Shown here one piece after another: positions 6,912 through 13,190 of a stretch of 13,190 bases of DNA. The position numbers were made by a program, and so were the translations under genes. Numbering within the stretch: position 1 is the first letter of the stretch; every line of letters begins with the position of its first letter. The notes below the pieces were generated by a model. That model was not told the DNA's origin. It did no database searches and saw nothing but the letters and a program-made list of their open reading frames with translations. This stretch comes from Atopobium sp. UBA6362 (GTDB taxonomy: Bacteria; Actinomycetota; Coriobacteriia; Coriobacteriales; Atopobiaceae), in NCBI GenBank assembly GCA_002440065.1, contig DJRK01000015.1, forward strand, positions 9,597 through 22,786, written 5' to 3'.

Positions 6912-7683
6912 TCGGTACAGCAAAGAAGACCACGGGCTCGTTGACCTGCGCTTGGTTGCCGGTGCGGTCGCCCATGAGGCCGCGGAGGCCTCGCTCGAGC
7001 TGCTCTATCCCACGCGCTGCGTCGGCTGCGAGCTACCGGGGGACCTGATCTGCGAGGACTGCGCGGCGGCGTTGCCGTGGGTGGAGCAGAGGCTCGCTTG
7101 CCCGGTATGCGGCTGCCCTTACGGCTCCCTGACCTGCACAAACTGTGAGGGGGACTGGGAGATGCGCGCGACGGTCTGCGCGCTTACCTTCTCCGGTGCG
7201 GCGGCCCGCATGGTCACCTGCCTCAAAGACCACCATGAGTTGAGGCTCGCGCCCGTGAACGCCGCGGCCATGCTCTGTGCGCTCGAGGAGGCCGCATTTT
7301 GGGACGCGACGGACGGGCGAAGCCGCTACGATCTGCACGAGATCGACGCGTGCTGCTTCGTGCCCGCGACGGCCGAAGCCTTTGCTCGAAGGGGCTTCGA
7401 CCACATGGAGCTCACGGCGCGGGCCTTCTCGCAAGCGTCCGGAATCCCCTTGGCAGACGTTCTTGTGCGAGAGAAGGCCGCTGACCAGCGCAAACTTGGC
7501 AGGGCGGGACGCGCGAGGAACCTCGAGGGGACGGTCCGCGTCGTGGACGACGTGCGCGATATGCGCCTCTTGCTTCTCGACGACGTCGTGACCACGGGCG
7601 CGTCCATGCGCGAGGCGGCCCGCACCCTCCTCGCGCGCGGCGCCTCCTCAATAACCGCCTGCGCCCTCGCCCGCGTCTGGTGA
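6889..7683 (+). CDS. comF: ComF-family protein (phosphoribosyltransferase-like, competence-related)
   Basis: A ComF/ComFC-type protein: an N-terminal zinc-finger-like region followed by a type I phosphoribosyltransferase-like domain. Visible are CVGC (44-47 from this start), CEDC, CPVC and CTNC pairs, then the PRPP-loop motif LLLLDDVVTTGAS with the acidic pair at 231-232. In naturally competent bacteria the protein helps bring single-stranded DNA into the cytosol; many non-competent bacteria keep it too. The start is uncertain. The ATG at 6889 (264 residues) lies within a terminator-like hairpin and has AAGG only one base away. A TTG at 6901, with a G-rich stretch five bases upstream, or a TTG at 6952 are alternatives. 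The start of the zinc region at LLYPTRC is secure in any case. Function here is family-based. Confidence 0.85.
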   Translation: MGVALSFLRYSKEDHGLVDLRLVAGAVAHEAAEASLELLYPTRCVGCELPGDLICEDCAAALPWVEQRLACPVCGCPYGSLTCTNCEGDWEMRATVCALTFSGAAARMVTCLKDHHELRLAPVNAAAMLCALEEAAFWDATDGRSRYDLHEIDACCFVPATAEAFARRGFDHMELTARAFSQASGIPLADVLVREKAADQRKLGRAGRARNLEGTVRVVDDVRDMRLLLLDDVVTTGASMREAARTLLARGASSITACALARVW

Positions 7684-7686
7684 GCG

Positions 7687-7715
7687 GGTTCGGCCGGGCC
7701 TCACGTGCGCGAACC
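7687..7715 (+). terminator. Weak hairpin after comF
   Basis: GGTTCG (7687-7692) can pair with CGAACC (7710-7715), four bases past the comF stop, followed by ATTTG. The stem is short and the loop is 17 bases, so this is a weak terminator candidate at best. Confidence 0.2.
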
Positions 7716-7729
7716 ATTTGCGGCAGGTG

Positions 7730-7759
7730 TTGGACAGGCCTGCTACCTGCGCGTATAAT
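7730..7759 (+). promoter_or_regulatory. Near-consensus sigma-70 promoter
   Basis: TTGGAC (7730-7735) and a perfect TATAAT (7754-7759) are separated by 18 bp. It is the best promoter in the window, and would start transcription near 7766. The first open frame with a credible start is 300 bases further on, so the first product is a structured RNA. Confidence 0.75.
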
Positions 7760-7765
7760 GCCATC

Positions 7766-8026
7766 ACGTCTTGCTCAGGTCTGTGGTTGCGGGTCGAATC
7801 CTCGGCCCTAGCCCAAGGTAGACGAGGCCAAAGGGGTCCACGTAAGCGTCCGCGTGCGCGCGGCGCGATCATGGTTCGTCCTAGAAGTAAGCCGCACCGC
7901 CCGTCATACGCATGAGGCATACGGCCTCGCGGGCGAGAGGGCCGCAAGTGGCGGGCGCCGCGGCGCCCAAAGCGAATGCCCCGGTGCGCGAGTGTGGGGT
8001 CAAAGACCAGGTCAGCTGAGCAAGCG
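7766..8026 (+). ncRNA. Structured non-coding RNA, probable raiA-motif RNA
   Basis: The 384-base gap between comF and the lipoprotein gene holds no credible gene, but starts with a strong promoter and folds well. The ends pair perfectly over nine bases: CTTGCTCAG (7770-7778) with CTGAGCAAG (8016-8024), extendable inward by GTCT/AGAC. Inside are several hairpins: CCTCG/CGAGG (7800-7804, 7823-7827), CACG/CGTG (7839-7842, 7853-7856), CGCCCG/CGGGCG (7898-7903, 7930-7935) around TCAT-ACGC-ATGA, and CCCC/GGGG (7979-7982, 7996-7999). It lacks the signatures of RNase P, tmRNA, SRP RNA, T-box and cobalamin or lysine riboswitches. raiA-motif RNAs are a known class in Actinomycetota and Bacillota found near raiA (hpf) and comFC, exactly this setting. 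The class call rests on synteny and structure, not on an aligned consensus. The 3' end is a guess; no T run follows. Confidence 0.6.
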
Positions 8027-8067
8027 CCTGAACGGTAAGAGGAACGAGCGAGAAGACGGGACACACC

Positions 8068-9069
8068 ATGACGAGCAACCACCTGGGCCGCAAGGCGGTC
8101 GCAACCATAGCCGCCGGCCTCGTGACGCTCAGCGTCGCGGGCTGCTCCATCGGCCCCGTCCAGCTGCCCGACGTCCCCCTGGACTTCCTCGACGGCCTCG
8201 TGACCACGACCTCCGTGGCCGACGCCGAGGCCGCGTTCAAGGCGCAGCGCTCCTCGGGCATCGACTCCTCCGAGCTCGTCCAGGCGGGCACGCTCACCGT
8301 GGGTCTTCTTCCCACCGCGACCGCCCCGTTCTGCTCGACCGCGCAGGACGGCTCGTACCAGGGCGTGAACATCGAGTTCGCCTACGCCGTGGGCGACGCG
8401 TGTGGCCTGCCCGTCAAGTTCGTCACCGTGACGGACCTCGCGAGTTCGCTCGGGACCTCCTGCGACCTCGTCGTGGGCGTCTCGACCGCCGACGGCGCCT
8501 CCGCAACGGGCGTCACCGTTATGGGGGACTACGCCGAGAGCGCCGTCGCCCTCTTTGGCAAGAAGCCCATCTCCACCGTGACCGACCTCTCGGGCAAGAC
8601 CGTGGGCATCCAACCCGGCTCCGCCTCGCAGAAGGCGCTCTCCTCGGTCGACCTCGGCTGCGTCATGCAGTCCTTCTCGAGCATAAACGAGGCCATGGCC
8701 GCTCTGGGCACCGGCAGCGTCGAGTACGTGGTCTGCGACGCCTATGCGGGTTCCTACCTGGCCGAGGACTACGACGGCGTGAGCCTGCTGGGCACGCTCG
8801 ACACCCCGGTCGCCATGGGCGTGGCCGTGAGCACCGCGAAGCCCACGCTCGCGAGCTCCGTCCAGACCGCCGTCGACTCCGTGCAGAACAACGGCCAGCT
8901 CGACATCATAAAGAGCCGCTGGGTGAACGGCGTCCAGACCCTCACCGCCGCCTCCAGGCTCTCCGGCCTCGACGCCGCTACCGGCCAGGCCTCTACCGCG
9001 GACGCCGCCTCTGGCCAGACCACGAATTCCGTCGCCGCACCCACGACCGATTCCGCGTCCGCCGAGTAG
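8068..9069 (+). CDS. Solute-binding lipoprotein (amino-acid ABC transporter type, SBP family 3-like)
   Basis: A 333-residue secreted lipoprotein. The signal peptide ends in the lipobox LSVAGC with the lipidated cysteine at 26. The mature part carries a family 3 type solute-binding core: LVQAGTLTVGLLPTATAPF and GVNIEFAYAVGDACG at the start of the fold, and DLSGKTVGIQPGSASQKAL after the hinge. It ends in a Ser/Thr/Ala-rich low-complexity tail (about 295-333). Five cysteines besides the lipidated one are unusual for this family and could form disulfides. No permease or ATPase gene is adjacent, so it is an orphan binding protein or serves a transporter elsewhere. The start has only a weak ribosome binding site. 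It lies downstream of the structured RNA and 127 bases upstream of hpf; the RNA may be its leader or be cut from it. Confidence 0.85.
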   Translation: MTSNHLGRKAVATIAAGLVTLSVAGCSIGPVQLPDVPLDFLDGLVTTTSVADAEAAFKAQRSSGIDSSELVQAGTLTVGLLPTATAPFCSTAQDGSYQGVNIEFAYAVGDACGLPVKFVTVTDLASSLGTSCDLVVGVSTADGASATGVTVMGDYAESAVALFGKKPISTVTDLSGKTVGIQPGSASQKALSSVDLGCVMQSFSSINEAMAALGTGSVEYVVCDAYAGSYLAEDYDGVSLLGTLDTPVAMGVAVSTAKPTLASSVQTAVDSVQNNGQLDIIKSRWVNGVQTLTAASRLSGLDAATGQASTADAASGQTTNSVAAPTTDSASAE

Positions 9070-9143
9070 TTTGCGCCTCTGGCCAAAGTTCGTCTGATTC
9101 GGGGCCGTCCGGGCCCGTGTAATTGGGTAAGAGTTAGGTACGA

Positions 9144-9174
9144 CGCGCGGGAGGACCACAGGGCCGCCCGCGCG
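9144..9174 (+). other. GC-rich hairpin in the hpf leader
   Basis: CGCGCGGG (9144-9151) pairs perfectly with CCCGCGCG (9167-9174) around a 15-base loop, ending ten bases before the hpf ribosome binding site. There is no T run. It could affect hpf mRNA stability or access to the ribosome binding site; function unknown. Confidence 0.4.
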
Positions 9175-9196
9175 AGGCAATCGTAAGGAGGCTCTT

Positions 9197-9787
9197 ATGG
9201 TGGACATCAAGATTTCCGGTCGCAAGGTCACCGTATCCGACGCCCTGCGCGATCACGTGGAAGAAAAGGTCGGCAACGCCCTTAAGGTCTTCGATATCAA
9301 GCCCATGAGCTGCGACGTCGTGCTGCGCGTGGACAAGAACCCGTCCAACCCCGACCGCAAGGCCTGCGAGGTCACCGTCTTCGTCCGCGACAACGTGGTG
9401 CGCGTGGTCGCTTCCTCGAACGACATGTACGCCGCCATCGACGAGGCCGCCGAGAAGGCCACCCGTCAGCTGCGCAAGTACAAGACCCGCGTCGTCGATC
9501 GCCGCCAGCGTGCCCAGGCCCGTCACGCCGCTCCCATGAGCGCCGACGACCTCGCCACCCTCATCGAGCCCGCGCCCAACGAGGACGATGACGATCAGCT
9601 GGTCCGCGAGAAGGTCATCGACCTCGTGCCCATGACCGAGGAAGAGGCACTGGTCCAGACAGACCTTCTCGGTCACGATTTTTATGTGTTCACCAACGCG
9701 ACGACCGGCCTCATCAACGTCATCTACCACCGCAAGAACGGCGGGTACGGTATCATCAAGCCCCGGATCGAAGAGAACGACGAGTAG
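9197..9787 (+). CDS. hpf: Ribosome hibernation promoting factor, long form
   Basis: A 196-residue long-form HPF (RaiA family). Residues 1-100 are the RaiA domain, which binds in the decoding centre of the 30S subunit and blocks mRNA and tRNA (opening VDIKISGRKVTVSDALRDHV). A charged linker follows, and residues about 135-190 are the dimerization domain (EEALVQTDLLGHDFYVFTNA, then NVIYHRKNGGYGIIKP), which joins two 70S ribosomes into inactive 100S particles. The ATG has a perfect AAGGAGG five bases upstream, suggesting high expression. The 127-base leader carries a strong GC-rich hairpin. degV starts 12 bases after its stop, so the two probably share a transcript. Its partner on the other side, past the lipoprotein gene, is the probable raiA-motif RNA. 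Confidence 0.96.
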   Translation: MVDIKISGRKVTVSDALRDHVEEKVGNALKVFDIKPMSCDVVLRVDKNPSNPDRKACEVTVFVRDNVVRVVASSNDMYAAIDEAAEKATRQLRKYKTRVVDRRQRAQARHAAPMSADDLATLIEPAPNEDDDDQLVREKVIDLVPMTEEEALVQTDLLGHDFYVFTNATTGLINVIYHRKNGGYGIIKPRIEENDE

Positions 9788-9799
9788 GGAAGGAATCCT

Positions 9800-10837
9800 T
9801 TGAGCGATTCTGAGAACCAGCCGAACTCCCTAGATAGCAATGCAAATGCCCAGGCGTCGCAGGAAGCTGCGCGCCTGGGCCGCGCTTATCACGGCAAGGC
9901 AAACGTAAACATCATCGTGGACTCCTGCGCCGACTTCGCGCCCGAGGTGGCCGAGTCGCTGGGCGTCAAGGTCGTGAGCTTCTCCTTCGTCATGGGAGGG
10001 GAGGAGCACGTCGACGATTTCTGGAAGTCCATGACGCCGCATGAGTTCTACGACCGCATGCGCGCGGGCGAGCAGGCCACGACCGCGGCCGTCACGCCGG
10101 GTCATTATTTCGAGGTCTTCGAGGAGGCCGCCAAGGCAGGCGTGCCCACGGTCTACCTCGCGTTCACGCGCGGGCTCTCGTCCTCGGTCGACGCCGCGCG
10201 CCAGGCGGCCGACATGATCCACGAGAAGTACCCCGACTTCGAGCTCTATGTGGTGGACAACCTCTGCCCGTCCAGCGCGGCGGAGCTGCTTGCCATCGAG
10301 GCCGTGCGCCAGGCGGGCAACGGGCTTTCCGCGAAGGAGCTCGTGGAGTGGGCCGAGGAGGCGCGCTACTACATCCAGGGTTACTTCACGCTCGAGTCCT
10401 TCGACGCGCTGGCGCGCGGCGGGCGCATCCCGCCGGCGGCAGCCACGGTGGGCGGAAAGCTCGACATCAAGCCCGAGCTTTCCTATGACCTGAACGGTGC
10501 CCTCACGCTGCGCGGCATGTGCCGCGGCCGCAAGAAGGCCCTGCGCGCGATCCTGGCGGACTTCAAGGCCAACCGCCTGGAGGACGAGGACCTGGGCGGG
10601 ATTCCCCTGCCCGTGGGCATCGTCTCGTCCGACGCCGAGAAGGACGCTCACTGGCTCGCCGACCAGCTCCGCAAGGAGCCCGGCTGCTCGGACGTCCCCA
10701 TCATCTACAGCTCCGTCTCGCCCGTCATCGGCGCGCACGTGGGGCCGGGCATGGTGGCGCTCGTCTTCTGGGGCAAGGACCGCAGGGAGAGCCTGTCCTT
10801 CACCGACCGCCTTGCCCGCAAGGTGCGCGGCAAGTAG
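9800..10837 (+). CDS. DegV-family (FakB-like) fatty-acid-binding protein
   Basis: A 345-residue DegV-family protein. Such proteins (FakB) hold a fatty acid for phosphorylation by the kinase FakA, feeding exogenous fatty acids into phospholipid synthesis. Family blocks are NIIVDSCADF (37-46), TTAAVTPGHY and AFTRGLSSSVDAA, then YFTLESFDALARGGRIP. VGPGMVALVFWG lies near the C-terminus. The TTG start at 9800 is supported by GGGAAGGA with five bases between; it gives an N-terminal polar extension of about 33 residues not seen in most family members (about 280-290 residues). The gene is 12 bases downstream of hpf. No fakA (DAK-domain kinase) is visible. A fatty-acid-binding role is family knowledge; the ligand is unknown. 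Confidence 0.92.
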   Translation: MSDSENQPNSLDSNANAQASQEAARLGRAYHGKANVNIIVDSCADFAPEVAESLGVKVVSFSFVMGGEEHVDDFWKSMTPHEFYDRMRAGEQATTAAVTPGHYFEVFEEAAKAGVPTVYLAFTRGLSSSVDAARQAADMIHEKYPDFELYVVDNLCPSSAAELLAIEAVRQAGNGLSAKELVEWAEEARYYIQGYFTLESFDALARGGRIPPAAATVGGKLDIKPELSYDLNGALTLRGMCRGRKKALRAILADFKANRLEDEDLGGIPLPVGIVSSDAEKDAHWLADQLRKEPGCSDVPIIYSSVSPVIGAHVGPGMVALVFWGKDRRESLSFTDRLARKVRGK

Positions 10838-10926
10838 CGCGGTCTTCTTTGCAGTTATTCTCGCGTCCCGTGCCAAAGACGGCCGGGGCGCGACGCCTGT
10901 GTTTCGCTCGACCAAGAAAGGCAAGC

Positions 10927-12048
10927 ATGACAATTTCCCGCAACCCCAAAGTCGCCTTCGTGGGCACCGGCATCATGGGCTCCGCCATTGCGGGGCACAT
11001 CCTCGACGCCGGCTACGACCTCACCGTGAACAACCGCACCAAGGAGAAGGCCGAGGGTCTCCTGGCCCGCGGCGCCAAGTGGGCGGATACCCCCGCCGAG
11101 GCGGCCAAGGACGCCGACGTCGTGTTCACCATGGTGGGCTACCCGAACGACGTCGAGGACGTCTACCTGGCCACGGACGGCCTCATCCGCGCGGCGCGCA
11201 AGGGTGCTTGGCTCGTGGACCTCACCACGAGCTCCCCGCAGCTCGCGCGCGACATCCACGACGCGGCCGAGGTCGAGGACAAGCACGCCTTCGACTGCCC
11301 GGTTACGGGCGGACAGGCGGGTGCCGAGGCCGGCACGCTCACGCTCATCGTGGGCGCGACGCATGCCGAGGTCGAGCGCTCGGGCCTCTTGCCCCTGCTC
11401 GAGACCTTCTCGTCCAAGGTGTTCTATTTCGACGCGCCCGGCGCCGGCCAGACGGCCAAGCTCTGCAACCAGGTGAGCCTCGCGTCCTGCATGGTGGGCT
11501 ACGCCGACGCGCTTGCCCTCGCTGAGCAGGGCGGTGTTGACCAGGAGCGCGTGCTCGAGCTCCTCGCGAGCGGCACGGGCGGCTCCGGCGCGGCCTCGAC
11601 GCTCGCGCCCAAGTCCCTCGCGGGCGACTACAAGCCCGGGTTCATGGCCGAGCACCTGCGCAAGGACATCGCGCTCGCGCTCTCGAGCGCCCAGGACGCC
11701 GAGCTCGCGCTTCCCGGCGCCGAGACCGCCTTCGCGCTCTTTGACACGCTGTGCCAGGTGGGCGGCTCGCGCATGGGCACCCAGGCCCTGACGCTGCTCT
11801 ATGCCGAGGAGGGCACCGCGGCTGCGGCCGGCCTCGATTGGTCGCTTCTCGATGCCGACGACGAGGGCTGCGGCGGCGACGGCTGCTGCGGCGGCCACGG
11901 CGACGGCTGCTGCGGCGGGCATGGCCACGGCGACGGCGACCACGAGTGCTGCGGCGGGCATGGCCACGGCGACGGCGACCACGAGTGCTGCGGCGGGCAC
12001 GGGCACGATCACGGCGACGGCCACTGCTGCTGCCACGGGGAGGACTAG
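10927..12048 (+). CDS. Beta-hydroxyacid dehydrogenase family (3-hydroxyisobutyrate dehydrogenase-like) with Cys/His-rich C-terminal tail
   Basis: A 373-residue NAD(P)-dependent oxidoreductase. The Rossmann motif GTGIMG is at 13-18, the substrate block DCPVTGGQAGAEAGTL follows, and the probable catalytic lysine is K178 in GQTAKLCNQ. Residues 1-300 make a complete enzyme of normal family length (about 290-300), which reduces semialdehydes or oxidizes beta-hydroxyacids. Residues 315-373 are an added tail with 12 Cys and 12 His in Gly/Asp context, including two exact copies of CCGGHGHGDGDHE and a third, altered one. Such tails in SlyD, HypB and CooJ bind nickel or zinc. The ATG has AAAGG five bases upstream; the open frame extends further up but lacks a start with a site. 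The next gene's ribosome binding site lies in the last codons of this one. Confidence 0.88.
   Translation: MTISRNPKVAFVGTGIMGSAIAGHILDAGYDLTVNNRTKEKAEGLLARGAKWADTPAEAAKDADVVFTMVGYPNDVEDVYLATDGLIRAARKGAWLVDLTTSSPQLARDIHDAAEVEDKHAFDCPVTGGQAGAEAGTLTLIVGATHAEVERSGLLPLLETFSSKVFYFDAPGAGQTAKLCNQVSLASCMVGYADALALAEQGGVDQERVLELLASGTGGSGAASTLAPKSLAGDYKPGFMAEHLRKDIALALSSAQDAELALPGAETAFALFDTLCQVGGSRMGTQALTLLYAEEGTAAAAGLDWSLLDADDEGCGGDGCCGGHGDGCCGGHGHGDGDHECCGGHGHGDGDHECCGGHGHDHGDGHCCCHGED
11908..12024 (+). repeat. 39-bp tandem repeat coding the metal-binding tail
   Basis: Two adjacent identical 39-bp units (11908-11946 and 11947-11985) encode CCGGHGHGDGDHE. A third unit from 11986 begins the same way and then diverges to HGHDHGDGH. 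The exact identity of the first two, including codon choice, points to recent duplication by slippage, and the length may vary between strains. Confidence 0.9.
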
Positions 12049-12053
12049 GTCCC

Positions 12054-12491
12054 GTGGACTACGGTTTCGCCGGGGCGGTACTCGCCCTGCTGTTCTTCTT
12101 CTTCGGGATCTTCGCCGGCGTGGGCGCGGGTGATATTCTCGCCAAGCGCTGCGTGACCAAGGGCGAGTACGTGCGTATGAACCTCTTGGCCTTCGTCGCG
12201 GCGACGATCGCGAGCACGGTGCTGATCGCCCTCGACCTCCTTATGGTCGAGGCGCTCGTCATCGGTTGTTTGGGCGGCGTGATCGCGGGGCTCAAGATGA
12301 CCTTCGGCGAGTCCGTGGGCATCTGGAAGTTCGCCGATAAGCACTTCCGGACGAACAAGGACCATCTGCGACGCGCCCAGAACAGCGAGCGTGCCGAGGC
12401 GGTCCGCCGCGCCCGTCGCGACGGCGGTCCCGAGCCGGAGCTCATCAGCGTCCAAGAGGACGGCCCCGCGGGCAAGCCCTCGGGGAAATAG
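12054..12491 (+). CDS. Small membrane protein of unknown function
   Basis: A 145-residue protein I do not recognise. It has a first hydrophobic segment at about 4-28 containing four phenylalanines in a row, and a long hydrophobic stretch at about 40-82 that could form two membrane helices. The remaining 60 residues are a soluble tail, first basic (RRAQNSERAEAVRRARR) then acidic and Pro/Gly-rich. The GTG start is six bases after the dehydrogenase stop, with GGGGAGG ten bases upstream, so translation is probably coupled to that gene. The pairing suggests, but does not show, that it works with the Cys/His-tailed enzyme. A long upstream extension of the open frame overlaps the dehydrogenase and is spurious. 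Confidence 0.7.
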   Translation: MDYGFAGAVLALLFFFFGIFAGVGAGDILAKRCVTKGEYVRMNLLAFVAATIASTVLIALDLLMVEALVIGCLGGVIAGLKMTFGESVGIWKFADKHFRTNKDHLRRAQNSERAEAVRRARRDGGPEPELISVQEDGPAGKPSGK

Positions 12492-12500
12492 CGATTCTTT

Positions 12501-12524
12501 GCCGGGCGCCTCGCGGTGCCCGGC
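12501..12524 (+). terminator. Hairpin after the small membrane protein
   Basis: GCCGGGCGCC pairs with GGTGCCCGGC (one G-U wobble) around a TCGC tetraloop, nine bases after the stop codon. It is followed by TTTG only, so termination may be partial. Confidence 0.45.
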
Positions 12525-12602
12525 TTTGCGCGCTCGGGCCCTCGGGGCAGGCGGGCGCTCGGAAGCAAACAAGTTCCAAAAGCTAGAAAGAGGTACGAAC
12601 GT

Positions 12603-13172
12603 ATGGCAACTCAGGAAGCAGTCAACACCCAGCTCGCGGCGCTCATGAAGGAGCTCGAGGGCACGAGCCGTCGCCGCCGCCAGGAGGTCGCCCACAGGCT
12701 CGCCCTCGTGGCCAAGGCCGACCCCTCCAGGCTGCTCCCTTACCTAGACCAACTGGTCGAGACCCTCTCCCGTCCCGAGGCGCAGACCCGTTGGGAGATC
12801 CTGAGCGCCCTCTCCGAGATGTGCGACGACCACGCCGCCGAGCTCGAGCCCGCCTTCGAGGAGGCCGAGGCGTCTCTCTTCGACGACGATTCCGCCACGG
12901 TGAGGCTCGCCGCGTTCATCTTCATGTGCCGCTTCGGCCAGACGTCCAAGGAGCGCTCGGACAGGGTGTGGCCGCTCCTCGACGAGGCCATTCAGTGCTA
13001 CCACGGCGACGCTGAGTACCGCGACATGCTCCAGGCGCTCCTGACCATGGTCCAGACCTGCGCGTCCGATGAGACCAAGGCCGCCCTCGCCGAGCGCGTG
13101 GCCTTCGACGCCGCGAACGGCACCGGCTACATCAAGACCTTCTCGGCCCAGATCGCCGAGGCCTGCAAGTAG
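12603..13172 (+). CDS. HEAT-repeat-like helical protein of unknown function
   Basis: A 189-residue soluble protein that appears all-helical, with paired amphipathic helices recalling HEAT or ARM repeats: PSRLLPYLDQLVETLSRPEAQTRW, then ILSALSEMCDDHAAELEPAFEEA, then VRLAAFIFMCRFG and VWPLLDEAIQCY. Such folds usually bind proteins; no catalytic motif is visible, and I cannot name a partner. The ATG at 12603 has AAAGAGG nine bases upstream. Its own 111-base leader and the hairpin at 12501-12524 suggest a separate transcript from the preceding membrane-protein gene, though I see no clear promoter. The gene ends 18 bases before the window edge. Confidence 0.7.
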   Translation: MATQEAVNTQLAALMKELEGTSRRRRQEVAHRLALVAKADPSRLLPYLDQLVETLSRPEAQTRWEILSALSEMCDDHAAELEPAFEEAEASLFDDDSATVRLAAFIFMCRFGQTSKERSDRVWPLLDEAIQCYHGDAEYRDMLQALLTMVQTCASDETKAALAERVAFDAANGTGYIKTFSAQIAEACK

Positions 13173-13190
13173 CAATTTGGGGTCGGACCC

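Noticed and set aside
7780..7815. tRNA-like T-arm (GGGTCGAATCC) after the strong promoter
   Set aside because: The flanking 5-bp stem does not pair, no acceptor stem, anticodon arm or CCA end can be placed, so it is not a tRNA or tmRNA end.
7766..8067. RNase P RNA, SRP RNA, cobalamin or lysine riboswitch in the comF-lipoprotein gap
   Set aside because: The conserved blocks of each class (for example GAGGAAAGTCC for RNase P, GGTCAGGTCCGGAAGGAAGC for SRP RNA, GCCAGGAGACC for cobalamin) are absent.
7648..9231. Minus-strand frame of 527 codons over the RNA and the lipoprotein gene
   Set aside because: Codon composition is that of an antisense shadow, there is no ribosome binding site, and the plus strand has a lipoprotein with a clear lipobox and fold.
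4544..10851. Shared 12-mer CGGTCTTCTTTG after rsmA and after degV
   Set aside because: A few repeated 12-mers are expected by chance in 13 kb of biased sequence, and the flanks do not match.

Overview
The window is a GC-rich, gene-dense bacterial chromosome segment with frequent GTG and TTG starts and Shine-Dalgarno sites of the AGGAGG type. Several protein families match those of the Coriobacteriia (Collinsella/Olsenella/Atopobium-like gut Actinomycetota). The taxon is an inference from base composition, gene content and gene order, not from a marker gene. No integrase, transposase, CRISPR array, tRNA or rRNA was seen; this looks like core chromosome.

Left part (1-1980): the start of a cobalamin-independent methionine synthase-like gene (YxjG/YxjH type) lies on the minus strand and runs off the window. 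Behind it is a 366-base control region and then a LysR-family regulator on the same strand. The control region holds a LysR-type palindrome and four copies of a 21-bp repeat, arranged as two mirrored pairs, each with a 40-bp period. Facing away is a plus-strand run of translation and RNA-maintenance genes: metG, rsmA/ksgA and a TatD-family nuclease (2003-5632).

Middle (5633-8067): a NapH-like polyferredoxin membrane protein and a ComF-family phosphoribosyltransferase-like protein. The spacers around them carry three hairpins that share one 10-nt loop sequence on different stems, plus a strong terminator-like hairpin lying over the apparent comF start. After comF there is a near-consensus sigma-70 promoter (TTGGAC, 18 bp, TATAAT) and about 260 bases of highly structured non-coding sequence whose ends pair perfectly. 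Its position between comF and hpf/raiA fits the raiA-motif non-coding RNA class.

Right part (8068-13190): a solute-binding lipoprotein, the long-form hibernation factor hpf (raiA), a DegV-family fatty-acid-binding protein, and a beta-hydroxyacid-dehydrogenase-family enzyme with a C-terminal tail of 12 Cys and 12 His built from a 39-bp tandem repeat. A small membrane protein and a HEAT-like helical protein follow.

Themes: methionine supply and charging (metE-like, LysR, metG) on the left, ribosome maturation and hibernation (rsmA, hpf, probable raiA RNA) across the centre, and a possible metal-handling enzyme with a small membrane partner on the right. The observations most worth pursuing are the RNA at about 7766-8026, the metal-binding tail, the mirrored repeat array and the conserved-loop hairpins.
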